This document shows positions 40,001 to 51,700 of a stretch of 64,000 nucleotides of DNA, piece after piece. The notes under the pieces were generated by a model, which searched no databases, was not told the DNA's origin, and saw only the letters and a program-made list of their open reading frames with translations. The stretch's first letter is position 1. Each line of letters starts with the position of its first letter. Source of the DNA: Brugia malayi (taxonomy: Eukaryota > Nematoda > Chromadorea > Rhabditida > Onchocercidae); assembly GCF_000002995.4 (NCBI RefSeq), contig NW_025062479.1:19278721-19342720 (forward strand). The letters are read 5' to 3'. A program made the translations under genes and the position numbers.

Positions 40001-43000
40001 CGCAAGGAACAATTTCTACTTGATATGAATCTAACTGTCACCTACTGTTACTCTCATAAATTTTATTTTTTCATTTTTTGAACTGAGAGAATACAGTATT
40101 AAATTATAGTATTTTTCTTTAAGTATTATTATAAGACGATGAATGATCCATTTTCTTAATTTAACCTTAAATGTATTACTATCATTTTCAAATCCCTCAG
40201 GTATGTTAAGGATTTTTCGACTGTCGATTGAGTTAAGTTTTTTAATCGTAATCTGTTTTGAATTTAAATTTCCAGTTTTGAGAAAGGAAAGAGACTACTT
40301 TTTGGTTATAGTTTTAACAAAATTGCTGTGCATCAATCTATTATTCCCTTTTTCGGGAAAATCCTTGAAAAAATTGTATCAGACACTTGGCATTTTCCAC
40401 TTTCTTCATCAATCCTAAAGAAGATAACGGAAAAGAAAAATTCAAGTTGATAACGGTGATAATAGTGACATCAGAGTAATAAATGTTTTTGTTTTATGGT
40501 TATAATAAATTTGCACTTTTACGAGACAAATCGGATTGCTGCCAATTTATGTACTTGACCCGGTTACCACTCTTTGCAAAACTAATTCGAATTTTAAAGT
40601 ATGAACTCCGATTTTCCAATAATTATTGGATTAATTAAAGTGGTATGTGCTAAGCTGAATTTTTCGTCTTTTCTCATAAAAGTCCTTTTTCTTGTTCAAA
40701 AAGGTCAACAAAGTCATTGGTTAGTTGTGAAAGACTGAACCTGGTTATATAACGTCTTCTCAATTAATTAAAATTCTTTATTTCCATGCTTTTATTGTAA
40801 GTGAATAAAAAAAAGATCATACTAAAGCAGTAAACATTAGGAAATGGAACATCAAAGCAACAAAGTAATTCACGAACAATACATTTATGGCAGAGTTAAT
40901 AAACAACAGAATAAAGATTAAGTTGCTGGAGAACAGTTAGTGCAATCTGCTTACTTCTAAATAATATGCAAAGGAAAGGTAATTGTTCACCATTTTTGCT
41001 AAATCCATTTTATTTTAATCGGAAATTGAAATGTAGCTTAGAGATACTCGACAAAAACACTTCTCACAGCATAGCCTTGAGAAGAAATATGTTGTGTGAG
41101 AGTTCTTTGTGAGAAAAGTATTGTGGTGTCAAATTTCGAACCTCTCATTACTAAGATTTGCTTGTAACCGATGAAGTCATTGCAAGGGTTGTTTCTTAAT
41201 CTATCTAGTAATCATTATCCCTCATTTTTATGCCTACTACTTGTTACTTCCATTTATCTGGAAGTCTTGCACTTAAGCATAATTTTAAAATTCTTTCCTT
41301 TTGTACTTAGTTGGCGATTGTCTATTCGCACGTCTCATTTTCAGGGAGCTAACATAGTCACTGTATTGGAGGAAACTAGGATTTTGCCACTTTTCCTTTA
41401 ATTTCTTAGCTGAACTGCATTAAGTGGTGAACTGAGCACTGATAGCACTTTGACATTAATTTTTTTTTCTTTTTTTTATGAGTTCAATGTTATTCATAAT
41501 AAATTGTAAATAACATTGGACGAATCGTACCTTCGACCAGTAATAATATTTATCATTCGTAAGTTTACCTCTCTCTCGCTCCTCCTCTAACCGACGGAAT
41601 CATTATTCTGTCATGAAATTATTCTTCAACATTACACCCTCGTCTCGTAATATTGTTTCTTATGATAAGTAGCCAAGCAGTTGCAGTGCTCAGTCAGCGA
41701 TCATTGTTTGGACCCTCTTTGATTTACCTTAATACTCGACGATATTTCTCCTCCTATGAGATGTGAGTTAGAGCAATGCACAATATTCTCATTTTATTTT
41801 CCTAGTATTAATTTCTAGTAAATTTTTTAGCCGTACAACATTAAATGGATCAGGAACGATAATGGATCAGCAGAATTTGAAACAACGTGACAATAAAGGT
41901 CCTCGAACAGTCAAAAATCTTGCTGCACATTTTCAAAATTTAAAAAATATTCGAACAACAACTGCTCAAACTGTTGAAAGTATGTTTGAAATTTTGAATG
42001 TGCTTTGCAACTTATCATGATTCCATTCCTTCCATTCAGTCAGCATTTCAACAGACAAATTGGTGATATTTTTTATCTAAACAAGGTTTATCATTTAAAA
42101 TGATTTAAGAATATGATTTGAAAATGTTTCAGATTGCGATAATCTAAGCAACAATTTGCCACCGCCAGTTCGAATTACTCCATATTCAGGTGTTAAACCA
42201 AAGGTTTTCATTATTTTCATTATTTCATTCTAATTTTGAATTCGCTTCGGAATTTTAAAATAAATTCTTGGAATTGGAAAATTCTTGGAACTTTTTAAAC
42301 TTTTAGAACGATTGGTAGGTAATTTAATTCAAATTATTTATGAACTAGTATGAATCTCATTCGGTTATATAAGTAATTCTTCATAAATAATTTGAATTAC
42401 AACTGGCTATTAATCTTTCCTGAATACTTGCGAAAAGCTGTTGAATTGATATGATTCAGTTTTTATCACACGCCGTAACTGTAAAGTTCATTGAGAGTTT
42501 CCCAACTTTCAGAACTAAATTTTAGACTAAGAAATTAATTTTGCATGCTATACTTGTATACTGATCATTCAAAAGAAATGTGGAACTGTCTACACGTTGT
42601 TCACTTCAGAGTGTCCTTGAAATTGGTTTTGGGGAGGCGGTAGATATAGCGACATGAGGAAGACATACGACGAGTTCTTTCCATTCATTTCATTCCTTCA
42701 TATCACTGTCCTACACATACATATGCATATTCTTTTTTCAAACAAACAAGAACACTTTGTATTGGAAATAGAAATTCCATCCTCCAAATAGCAAATTTCT
42801 AAAAGATTTTATCAAATTCTGGCCAAAAAAGAGACGAAAATGAGCTTCATTCCTTTTCTCAACATATATTCCCGTTCTATTTATTTACTCTCTCATATTA
42901 CCAAAAAGTTAATGCATAGTGAGATTACTGAGTGGTAATATTAGATAGATCGAGAAGATAATGCAAAATCACGATATTTCGCTAGACTATAAATGCTTTA

Positions 43001-46000
43001 ATAGCTGTACAAAATTTCAATGTTTCCAAGAAGCTCTCTCCGAAATTGTTTTCTGTTTAATGATCGAAGCATGTTTGACATTAAATTCAAACTTTGGTCG
43101 CAACCCTATGACAGTTATTAATAACCTTACTTACTTCTAAGAAATGTTAGAAAGAATCGCCATGACAATGATCAGCTAACTCAGTCTATCGCTACAACAA
43201 ACTGTCACAGCTTGGCATTTCTGGGACTTATCACACATAGGCCTTCAAGAGGCGGGGTCAGTAATTAGAGTGAAACACGTTTAAACAAGGATGAAATGGT
43301 ATGTGAAGTTTGTGGGACAGAGTGTGATTACAGAATTGCTTTCAGTAAGCTAATTTCTGGTTGTAGCAAAGAAAACCATTTTACAATAGACTACAAGAAA
43401 TGGGAAACAGTTATCTCATCAACATCCTCTTTTTATAACAGCAACAAAAAGAAAGTTTTTCTTTAAATTTGGAAAATTTTTTGAGAGTTTTTGTGATTCT
43501 TCGAAAGAGCAGCTTCGAATTCATTCAATAGATTTAAGTGATGAAACGAATGGTAGGATGACAACATCAGAACTTAAATATTCTGATAACAACAAAATTC
43601 AAATATTCCTATTAGTGGACTCCTTTAGTTCAAGTAGTTATTATCCCTACTTTATTCGTGTTTTCACTTGTTTATTCACTGATTATATTGCTTATTGATT
43701 GTGTTAAATCCTTTAAGAAATTTTTACACATTTGTTTTTCTTCTTACTACTTCCAGGATATGGACATTATTAGACCAGTAGCATTCCGACCATACGCTTC
43801 ACGCAAGTCGGACAAACGGCAAACAGTTATCTCGTCATCATTTTCTTTTTATAATAGCGACAAAAAGAGTGATTATCTAACAAAACGATTATCAAAGTAA
43901 GTTTGAAAGATTTCTTGAGTTTTCAAGGGTTTTTTTTTTTTTGCGGTTCTTGTTAGTATTAAAATGCAAACAGTTTTGTGTACTGGTTAATAGATTCTTC
44001 GTGAAGTATTGAGTTATATAACACTTACTTACGTGCGGTCAGTGATCGGTGACCATTCATTAATCCATTTTTAATTCTTAATACCAATCCTCTTTTTTTT
44101 TTGTTTTGGATTCACTCCATCAGATTTGTTTTTATAACTGTTTCATGTTTATAACGATAAGTCTTTTAAGTCGGATTTTTACTGGACATGTTACAGCAAT
44201 GATGAATTGAAACGGTCTTCACAGCATTCAAAAGACACTGTGTCAAATTCTTCCGCACCATCTTCAGGATATGGTAGCACCAGACCGAGAGCCATCTATC
44301 AACCGTCCACTAGGTTTGGCTATTTTGAGAGGGCATCTTGTGACATTTTTGTCCTGTATATCTGTGCTAAAGATTTTTTTATTTTCGTATGATACATATT
44401 CCTTTTTTTTTCCTTTTTTGCAAATTTTATTCTAAAGCACAATAGTTAAAAAAAATAAAAAAAAAAAACAAAAACAAAAGTACTTTGATTAAAATAATAC
44501 GATTTTTTTAAATGATCGTTTTATATTTATAAATTCGAGATGCAATGTGATGTGAAAAGGAATGCTTGAAAAAGGTTTTGGTAAGCAGAATTTACAGAAT
44601 TTGACAGAGTTTATTTCAAATATCTGAATGATCAGATTTTAAGTATTTTTTGTTTAACAATCGCAGCTTCCAAATGACATCCGCAATGATTACGCAAAGA
44701 AGGTCTAACAAAATTGAGGCTGAGGAAAATGATTATGATGTTGTGCCAGAATACATTGAACGCGACAAATTCTACATTAATGGTTAATTTGTCGTTTAAT
44801 TCTCCCTTTAGGAATTTTTAGTTAATTCGGCAGATGAACTTCAGATTATACCAGAAACAAATCGGCTGCGATATGGATTGATTAAAACCAATCTCGAAAT
44901 CTTGATTAAAAATTCGAGTTTTTCCGTTTTTGAGCTCTTCACTTCAGAAATAGTGGAAATTACATCATTATTGTTTCTGCTGTATAACCTCTAACATTCC
45001 TTGTTTTGTCGTATGGAAAATACAGTGCGATTGTTTGTTTCTTTTTTTCTGATTCATTTAAATTTTTTATTAGAATTGGTAGCAAGCTACTCATAGCAAC
45101 TGATCTGTTTCTAAATTGATGCACATGATAGTAGTCATTAACTAGCCAATTTAAATTCTTTTGATTCACTTTTTTTTCCTTTACCTAAAGTCGGTTTTTT
45201 TTTTCCGTTTTTAGTTTATAAGTGGTGATACTTTAAATTAAAGTCTTGACAATTTATCTTTCAAAATTAGTTTAAAAAGTATGTCCAGTGTCAAGCATTA
45301 ACGGTTATATATTTACTGTTGAAGATTTAGATTTCGGATTCATAACTCTTATTATCTAAATTCTGAATAGGGATATATAATTATTGGATATTTTTTATTT
45401 CTATTTAAAAATTCTTTATTGTTAATTGTTTCAAACAAATAATTTGCAGTAGATTCGTCAATCGGTGAGAACTATTCAGTTGTACATTCGATGCCATACT
45501 CACTGTCCGAGAAACTTCCTGCTGCATCAGCGACATCAAACAGTAATACCACTATTAGCCATGATAAAATACAGCAACATGCAGCAGTCAGCGTAACGGC
45601 TGGGATTTCATCACTGAATCTCGTCAAGGTCTGTTTACATCACGGTTTAAAAAAAAAAAAAAAACAAATTTTTTTTCACCGAATGCGTTGCGGAGACTCC
45701 AGATGGTAAGTTGTAGTCAGCTGTCAATAAGTCAGTGAATCGTTTCATATTTAATTTTATCTTTATTAGCAGTTGTAATACATAAAAGGTTTTTATAACT
45801 GTTTTGGAATCGCAGAATATTTTTTCGATTACTCATATTCAGTGATAAGCCTTTTTTCGGCGGTGCTTATAACTTTTTAACTTGATCAGCACTGATCTAA
45901 CAGGAAATTTTGTTTTTAGTCAATTTCGATTTTTTATTTTTACTGATTTAGTTTGTCTTTGATCGTAAGAATTAAGCAATGTGACTGTATCTGATAGGTC

Positions 46001-48717
46001 AAGTTCTCCATCAAGAAGAGTCATGCTTTTGTGCACAAATATCGGCATTCATTGCAGAAGTCTCCATCTTCACACCAAGTTTACGGTTCGAATACTTCTT
46101 CTGGTAGTCGTCATAGCTCAGGAATACACGTTACACCTTCACCAAGTGATTCCGGTATTGTCGATTACGAGGTTTGTCGCAATTTTCGTTACATAATTTC
46201 ATTTCATTTCTACAAGTAATGAACTATGTCTTGCTTTATGTATATGAGAGAGGATGAATTTGTCAAATCTAAACAATGAATAAGCTCTCGAACTATAAAT
46301 AGAAATTGCTATACAGCTTAATTAAAAAAGGTTTTATGAATGTAATCATCTTGTTGGAAATTAAAACCGCGATTTAAATTTCCCAACCTAATTTCATTTT
46401 TTAAAATTATTGCTTCATAAGCAAAACTTTTAGGGCGTTTGTCTCAAAATTCAAGAAAAAATGTTTATATATATATATTTATTTATTTATTTATTTATTT
46501 AACAAATATCACATCCTTTATTCCTTTGCCATCATATCACCTGAAATGTTTTTGTTGTGAGCGTCGAGTACCATTTATAGGTTCTTAACTTGATTTACAG
46601 TTCAATTGTTTAAAATTTATGACAGTTTTGCAATTCCACTTATCTTTATTTTCTCGAAATTTTTTAAATTTCACGATTGTTTCTCTTTCCTTTTCTGAAA
46701 TCTCATTGCGCAATGCAATAACTTAATAAAAGTTATAGAATTTTTTGATGCAAACTTTATATGAATATAAGATGGCATTAGTTCAACGTAGTTAGTCAGT
46801 GTTGGATATAAATGGATTAATTTACTTTAAAGCAGAATATCCTTCAGACAATCATTCGAGATAAGGAGAATGAACTGACAAACGTACGAGCGACAATGGA
46901 ACAGAACGAAGAGGTTGTAGTGAAGGTTTATTTAGAAAAGGAGCGACTTTGGAAAGAGCAACTTGCTGACCTTAAGCAAAAGTTGCAGGTAATTGTTTTT
47001 TGGTGTTGATAAATTATAGGCAAATATATGTTTTCCTCTTATTACAAGGAATCATTTAACTCAGTTATGTCCTTGTTTCGATCGATGTTCATAGAAGATT
47101 CACGACATATTATATTGAAACAGTATTTTTGTCTCTAAAATAAATGTTTAGGCTAGCCAACAAGGAGAAAACGCATTACGGCAGCAAATTCAACGATGTA
47201 ACGAAGAACGAGAACAATTCAGGAGTACTATACAGAATCTTACCAGTGATAAGCAGGGATTACAACGCAAAGTTAGTCTTGTCGCCATTGTTCTTGGAAC
47301 AAATAAACTGTCCTGCATTTTATAAAATGTTCGCTAACAAACTTCAAATTAGAAAGGAAGAAGAAAACGGCAAAAATTTTAATAATTTCTGGATGTTAAG
47401 AAAACATATAACTCTTGAAACATGGAGATCATTAAATTATTTATTCCCATACCTGTTTTATGTAATAAGTCAAGGAAATAAATTTTCTAGTTTTTATAGT
47501 GTTTGCAACTTGAACGTGAATTTTTCCAACTACGTGAGTGTTTCGATGAGCTCATTCGAAATCGCGATGAAACTGTTTGCGGTCCATGTCGCAAGCGTAT
47601 CACATGTTACATTACTGCAGCAAATACTAACAACAGTATTGCTGACAAGCGTGTTAGACCTCCACTGCCAGCACCGCGGTATTCCAAGGTTTCTAATTTT
47701 TTTTTTGAGGAAGACTTATATGTTTATCATGCATTTGACTAATTCAATGTAAATTAAGCTTACATTATAACGCTGCTAATTCATAGTAATTGACTATTTT
47801 TTTTTCAATTGAAAATTATTTTTTCAATTTAAAAATGTTTTTCAATTTGAAATTAGTTTTGAAATAAAATGCAAAAACTTGGTGTCATAGCGCGAAGAAT
47901 TCTGCAGGAATCGTCGTCAGAACGTGAATTACGCAATGAAGTCGATGAACTAAGAGGTGAAGTGTCAACTTTGCGTGATACACTCAATGAACAAATTGGT
48001 CTTTTTGCTGACGAAAGGAAACGCTGGGAAGAAGAACGTATTAAGGTGCTTATTTCAATTCCTATGCATGTTTTACGCAGAAAAATCTCATTCACAGCCT
48101 TCAAATATGGAAATTTTATAAATTACACAAAATCGTTATTTCATTGCGAAGGTAAAGAACAAAAATTGTTTGAAGAGAATAATCTCTTCAAACAATTTTT
48201 TTCAGCAGGAATAGCTAGCTTATAAAAGAAACTGTATGAAAAACTTTATGATTATTTCGAAAATTTTTATGTCTTGCATTTCTTTCGAACAAAGCAGATT
48301 GTTTATATTGCTTTCCTTGTCCAATTGATATTAGGCCATGACCTTAATCTTAATTTTAAAAGAGTCAAACAGTAAAGAGAAGTGATAGTTTGTGAATAGA
48401 TAACATTGATGTGTACCCCAAGACTATTTGAATAATTATAGTTTTAATCGACTTTTCCACCTTGCTGCTGCAGTTTGATTTTAGGACTAATCAGCAACTG
48501 CTACGGTATAAGTTGAATGTAATTCATAAAATAATCTCGAGAATATTGACTGTTAAGTTTGCAGATTTTGAAATCCAGCAACTCGCCTTCGGATCGACTG
48601 GGTCTCTTGTCGATGAATGACTCTTCATCTGTGGAAATGACTTCTCAACTATCTAGGGATCTAAAAATTCTTACCGATGGTAAATCATATATTGTTAGCC
48701 ATGATCGCCTAATCTGA
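19067..48717 (+). CDS. LZTS/Fez1-type leucine-zipper scaffold protein, 18 exons, about 950 residues
   Basis: Vertebrate LZTS proteins are coiled-coil cortical and postsynaptic scaffolds. Exons: 19067-19161, 25326-25439, 29305-29428, 30609-31216, 32130-32226, 33022-33137, 41831-41979, 42133-42203, 43757-43896, 44197-44313, 44667-44782, 45450-45628, 45998-46171, 46836-46988, 47152-47271, 47500-47688, 47908-48045, 48565-48717. The sum is 2853 nt and every junction is in phase. The N-terminal ~600 residues are Ser/Asn-rich and disordered, with RPVAFRPYASRKS matching the LZTS RPTAFKP block. Exons 14-15 form a leucine zipper (IIRDKENELTNVRATMEQNE, VYLEKERLWKEQL), exon 16 has a C-x2-C pair, and exon 17 has RNEVDELRGEVSTLR then ADERKRWEEERIK, as in the LZTS C-terminal coil. 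The 3' end is uncertain: GATG|GTAAAT could be a donor. The first two exons may belong to a separate short product. Confidence 0.68.
20150..20255. repeat. AAT/ATA-rich microsatellite
   Basis: Runs of interrupted aataataataat and relatives, typical simple-sequence DNA. Confidence 0.8.
21585..21665. repeat. CAC/CTAC-rich imperfect microsatellite
   Basis: Interrupted repeats of the type ccaccaccactactaccac. It lies inside a 5'-ward open frame of 81 codons (21460-21705) that is His/Tyr/Arg-rich and so probably a repeat artefact. Confidence 0.7.
21744..22502 (+). CDS. Uncharacterised disordered protein, 252 codons, intronless, nested in an intron
   Basis: A single uninterrupted frame from ATG to TGA in DNA where random frames rarely exceed 100 codons. 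The product is acidic and Ser/Glu/Lys-rich, with no membrane segment. It has a basic patch around residues 92-106 (KFTKRATRRGEKGLPKVK) followed by SFAFTEFSEEEKSSSK, which looks like a phosphorylatable regulatory region. Cysteines are concentrated in the last 70 residues. The frame stays open upstream of the ATG into the simple-repeat tract, so a larger exon is possible. It lies in intron 1 of the LZTS-like gene on the same strand and could be a nested gene, a retrocopy or an alternative transcript. I recognise no family. Confidence 0.6.
   Translation: MNQQYSTTCNDELKKTIKNGAAFNATDMTMHDSSSPDVYVHSSSSGELKNISPEIYSKKGKGHQKNYLKEREEMEMRLIHQPSEEGFHQVVKFTKRATRRGEKGLPKVKSFAFTEFSEEEKSSSKRENISSITINRNSISHELDNCITFIEQNLDAGVRLQSEYCKPDDKTYLKSATANTDSYFLNCDTTELQHLSCESVCAESEMLNETMIEADNLSQQIHEKYDQQECDRAQICLENCGSQIDEESKMFV
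27040..27103 (+). CDS. Possible alternative terminal exon of the exon 1-2 transcript
   Basis: After a strong acceptor (long T run then GTAG), this exon joins in phase to exon 2 (..GAC AG|A) and ends at TGA: KIYESFPEINRMLHLLGISS. With exons 19067-19161 and 25326-25439 it gives a compact 90-residue protein containing KKKRCHECFADAVFNAAD. Exon 29305 is equally compatible in phase, so the first two exons either serve two isoforms or make an independent small gene. Confidence 0.45.
27440..27675 (+). CDS. Orphan coding-like exon, 78 codons to stop
   Basis: Open from a TTTTCAG acceptor to TAA, with charged, balanced composition (for example YNLMSRLCKTNNHKLR and LDKDLKSDEEYGWF). It needs an upstream exon ending in phase 1, which neither exon 2 nor the 27040 exon provides. 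It may be the last exon of an unrecognised transcript or chance. No family recognised. Confidence 0.3.
33138..41830 (+). other. 8.7-kb intron of the LZTS-like gene
   Basis: Bounded by CCAG|GTTTGC and TTTTTTAG. It contains many short frames on both strands, poly-T runs (e.g. 37023-37042) and no exon compatible with the flanking phase. I see no gene in it. Confidence 0.5.
42326..42398. repeat. Perfect 19-bp inverted repeat, 35-bp spacer
   Basis: Left arm 42326-42344 (AATTCAAATTATTTATGAA) is the exact reverse complement of 42380-42398. It lies in the intron between exons 8 and 9 of the LZTS-like gene. Confidence 0.85.
43398..43455 (+). pseudogene. Decayed duplicate of LZTS-like exon 9
   Basis: About 55 bases closely match exon 9 sequence at about 43814-43872 (shared: aaacagttatctc, ctttttataa, caaaaag). 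In the exon 9 frame the copy reads WETVISSTSSFYNSNKK against RQTVISSSFSFYNSDKK, then reaches a stop. Similarity seems to continue weakly into the following intron sequence. It is an exon ghost, or an exon in the process of being lost. Confidence 0.65.
46468..46502. repeat. (AT)n then (ATTT)n microsatellite
   Basis: Consecutive TA dinucleotides followed by about six ATTT units. Confidence 0.85.
48161..48200. repeat. Perfect 18-bp inverted repeat with 4-nt loop
   Basis: Arm 48161-48178 (AAAAATTGTTTGAAGAGA) and arm 48183-48200 are exact reverse complements separated by ATAA. The RNA would form a strong hairpin 116 nt after the donor of LZTS-like exon 17. Confidence 0.9.
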
Positions 48718-51700
48718 TAGTTTTCAGCTACGAATTTTTTTATTATAATTTTGTTATAAGTTACTGTAATCTTTATCCTTCTTTATGTGCCATTTGTTTG
48801 ATCGCTCTTTATTATCTAGCTTGTTTTTTCCTTAAATAAAATGATTTGCAATGAATGTTTTTTTCCCAATAAAATGACTGCCTTCTATTAATGCATTTTA
48901 AATTTACCATTATTTCCAGGTTTTACATATCAAAATTATTGAACTCGCTGTTTAAAAAAGCGCTTTCGATCTGTTTTTTGAGTTTTTTCATGTCCTTTTA
49001 ACTATTATCTTATATTCTAAACAAAGAATCACTCAATAACCCTGGTACTTTTAATATTACCGAGTCCCTCAGTAACCTTGGTACTATAATATCACGAAGT
49101 ACAGTCGTGTTCTGGGATTATATTAAAGCAGTGGCTGTGAAGCAACATATTGAATTCTTTCAGTCAAGCATCTCATTAAATAAAACTTTTCGGTACAGTA
49201 TGCTTCATTATTAAGAGTTTTCCTAGTAGAAATTACCAAAGGAACAAAATTTCCTACCGTAAATAACCGAAGGTTCCACGAGCGTGTGCTGTCTGCCAAG
49301 TATTACATCCACTCTTCCGGCGCAACTGTGTATGTTGATAATAATGCAAGGAATATCACTGCTAGGTTGAGATGCACTTTACAATCAATAAAGCTTTCAT
49401 ACATCCTTCTGACCCTGATGTCAACTGTCATTTTCTGATTTTTGCTCTATGAAACAGATGGGCAGTCGACTTTAGTATTTTCGGTTTTATGATTGTGTTA
49501 ATATAAGTATTTGTAAACGATTTTGTGAGAGTTTTTTGTGAAATAGTCATTGTATAAAGTTGAAGACAGATAGGACAGAAGGAGAGAAGGAAAAAAAGAA
49601 TAGCACTTGCTTTATCTGATTTATAATATCGAAAGCTATTTTCGGTTAAAAGAGAAATATTCGATGATAAATGAACAAATCAGAATACGATCAGAATGAT
49701 AGGCAAAACAGTTTAAAATTACAGAAAATGTGATAAGGATTTGGGGCATTTAGGGAAAACGGGATTCTGTAGAACTGAGATTTTAATAGAAACCATTCAC
49801 AATAGGATTTGAATAAACCGGAATTGAAATTGCTGGTATGGGTGTTAAAGGCCATACTTTGTGATGTTGCTGATTTATGCTTTATATTATTCATGATCAA
49901 TGTAATAGCAAAGGTTAAGAGTGGTGAATAAGCACTTTGAGTGTAAATTTAAAAGGTATAAGCGGTGTTTTATGAAATTTAGAAATGTTTTTTTAGGGAA
50001 GAAAAAAAATTTAATTTGAAGAACTTAATGTTAAAGTGTAAATTAGGCTCATTTCTCTCGAACTGATGTTGAATCACTTTACTGATTTATAGTAACAGAA
50101 TTAAAAATAGAAAGTTTTTCAGAAGTGAATCACAATTTCTGGAATGCTTCTTGCATAGTGTTTTCTCATTCATCAGATATTCCGGTCGGATTATTTAGGG
50201 AAAATCTGTAGAAACAAAAGAAATGGACAAAATAAGTGGATTGCTACTTGCTGAGAAAATTAATTAAAAATTAGAAGAAGTAAAGAAAATATGATAAAAG
50301 CTTCGACAATGAAGTGATCATGCCTTCCACAACGGATAACTGATATCCTTCGGAGTGAAACAAGTTTTTTCACCATGTTTTGCTCTCCATATCTCTGTTT
50401 CAAGTTCTTTTCGTCTTGTAATTCGCTCGTTCTGATCGCTTTTCGAATGGTTATTTTACCACTATTTTAAACTCACTCAGTCGAAATACCACTGTTACTT
50501 TTATCTCTTTTTTCTTTCAGTAAATCTTTACTCTTACTACTTGTTCTTATATCAAAGGAACCATTCATATTTGACAGATGTTCATTTTGAAGAGAACTTG
50601 TCAAATCATTCAAATCATGTCTTATCGTTCAATTTTAAACAAAAATGCACTACTAAATGATTAATTTGAACACTAGGGGATTTTTCCAGTAAATTACTCG
50701 TTAATTATTAGAGAATTTCTTTCCCTCACTGCTAGATAATTTTGCCTACTTCTTTTACTTCCATTACAATAATTTTCCAGATTCTTTTTCAAGCAACTTC
50801 AATATATTTAATTTATAAAATCACCTTCACATAACATCTGATTCAACCATCATTGATTAGCTTCATAAATTGTAATCATAATTAACATGAGCCAATCTGG
50901 TTTGACGTGTTATGCCATCCAAACATGACTGTAATTGGATGGTCATCCTGTTGTGCTTAACTTTACCTTATGATTCCTTTGAAGCATTCTTTATGTATAC
51001 TGAAAAATACACAAGTGTTCAGAAGTATTAAACATGTTATTGAGAGCAGCGTCGGTGGACATCCATCGACTCTTTTCTGTCTCATTAGAAAATGAATAGT
51101 ATTTTTTCCAGTTTTTCTAACAAAACCGCTTTGTTCATTGTTTAGTTTTCTGCCAGTAGTTATCATCAATTTCTTTTTTTTTTTTCTGAGATATTTTAAT
51201 CCACACATCCATGATGACTATACTGACTTTAAGAAAATAGAGCTGAAGTTGGAAAAGCTTTAGAAATTGTTTAAAATTCAAATAAATTTGTCAAAGTAGT
51301 GACAGAGACAAACATGCTTTATTAATTATTTATCTTTTAATAGTAAGCGCTGGTCTAATGGCTAAAATTATCGTCGCAAATAATGAATCTAAATTTTGGC
51401 AGCTGACAGGAATTTTCTTCCCATTCAAAGATTTCAATACCTTAATGATGTATGATATTATAAGTCAGTGAAATAAAATAACACAAAAGGTAAGAAAAAT
51501 TAATAGCTATCATTTTCACACTACTGCTCGATCACCACCAAGTAATTCGCGTTGCGTCAATGATCCGACGATTTTGCTTTTCTACAAATGTTCCGCATTC
51601 TTATTCTTATTTGTCGTCATGAATGCTTTCTTTTTACAGTTTGTATTCTCATCGAAACTATGATATTTTTATAACTTTTTCATTACATTTTACTAATCCA

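Noticed and set aside
47144..47752. 202-codon plus-strand ORF
   Set aside because: Overlaps exons 15 and 16 of the LZTS-like gene in the wrong frame and reads through their intron; the coiled-coil frames fit splice phase and family.
51342..51400. tRNA-like stretch with TGGTCTAATGGCTA resembling an A box
   Set aside because: No convincing B box or acceptor pairing; at best a degenerate tRNA relic.
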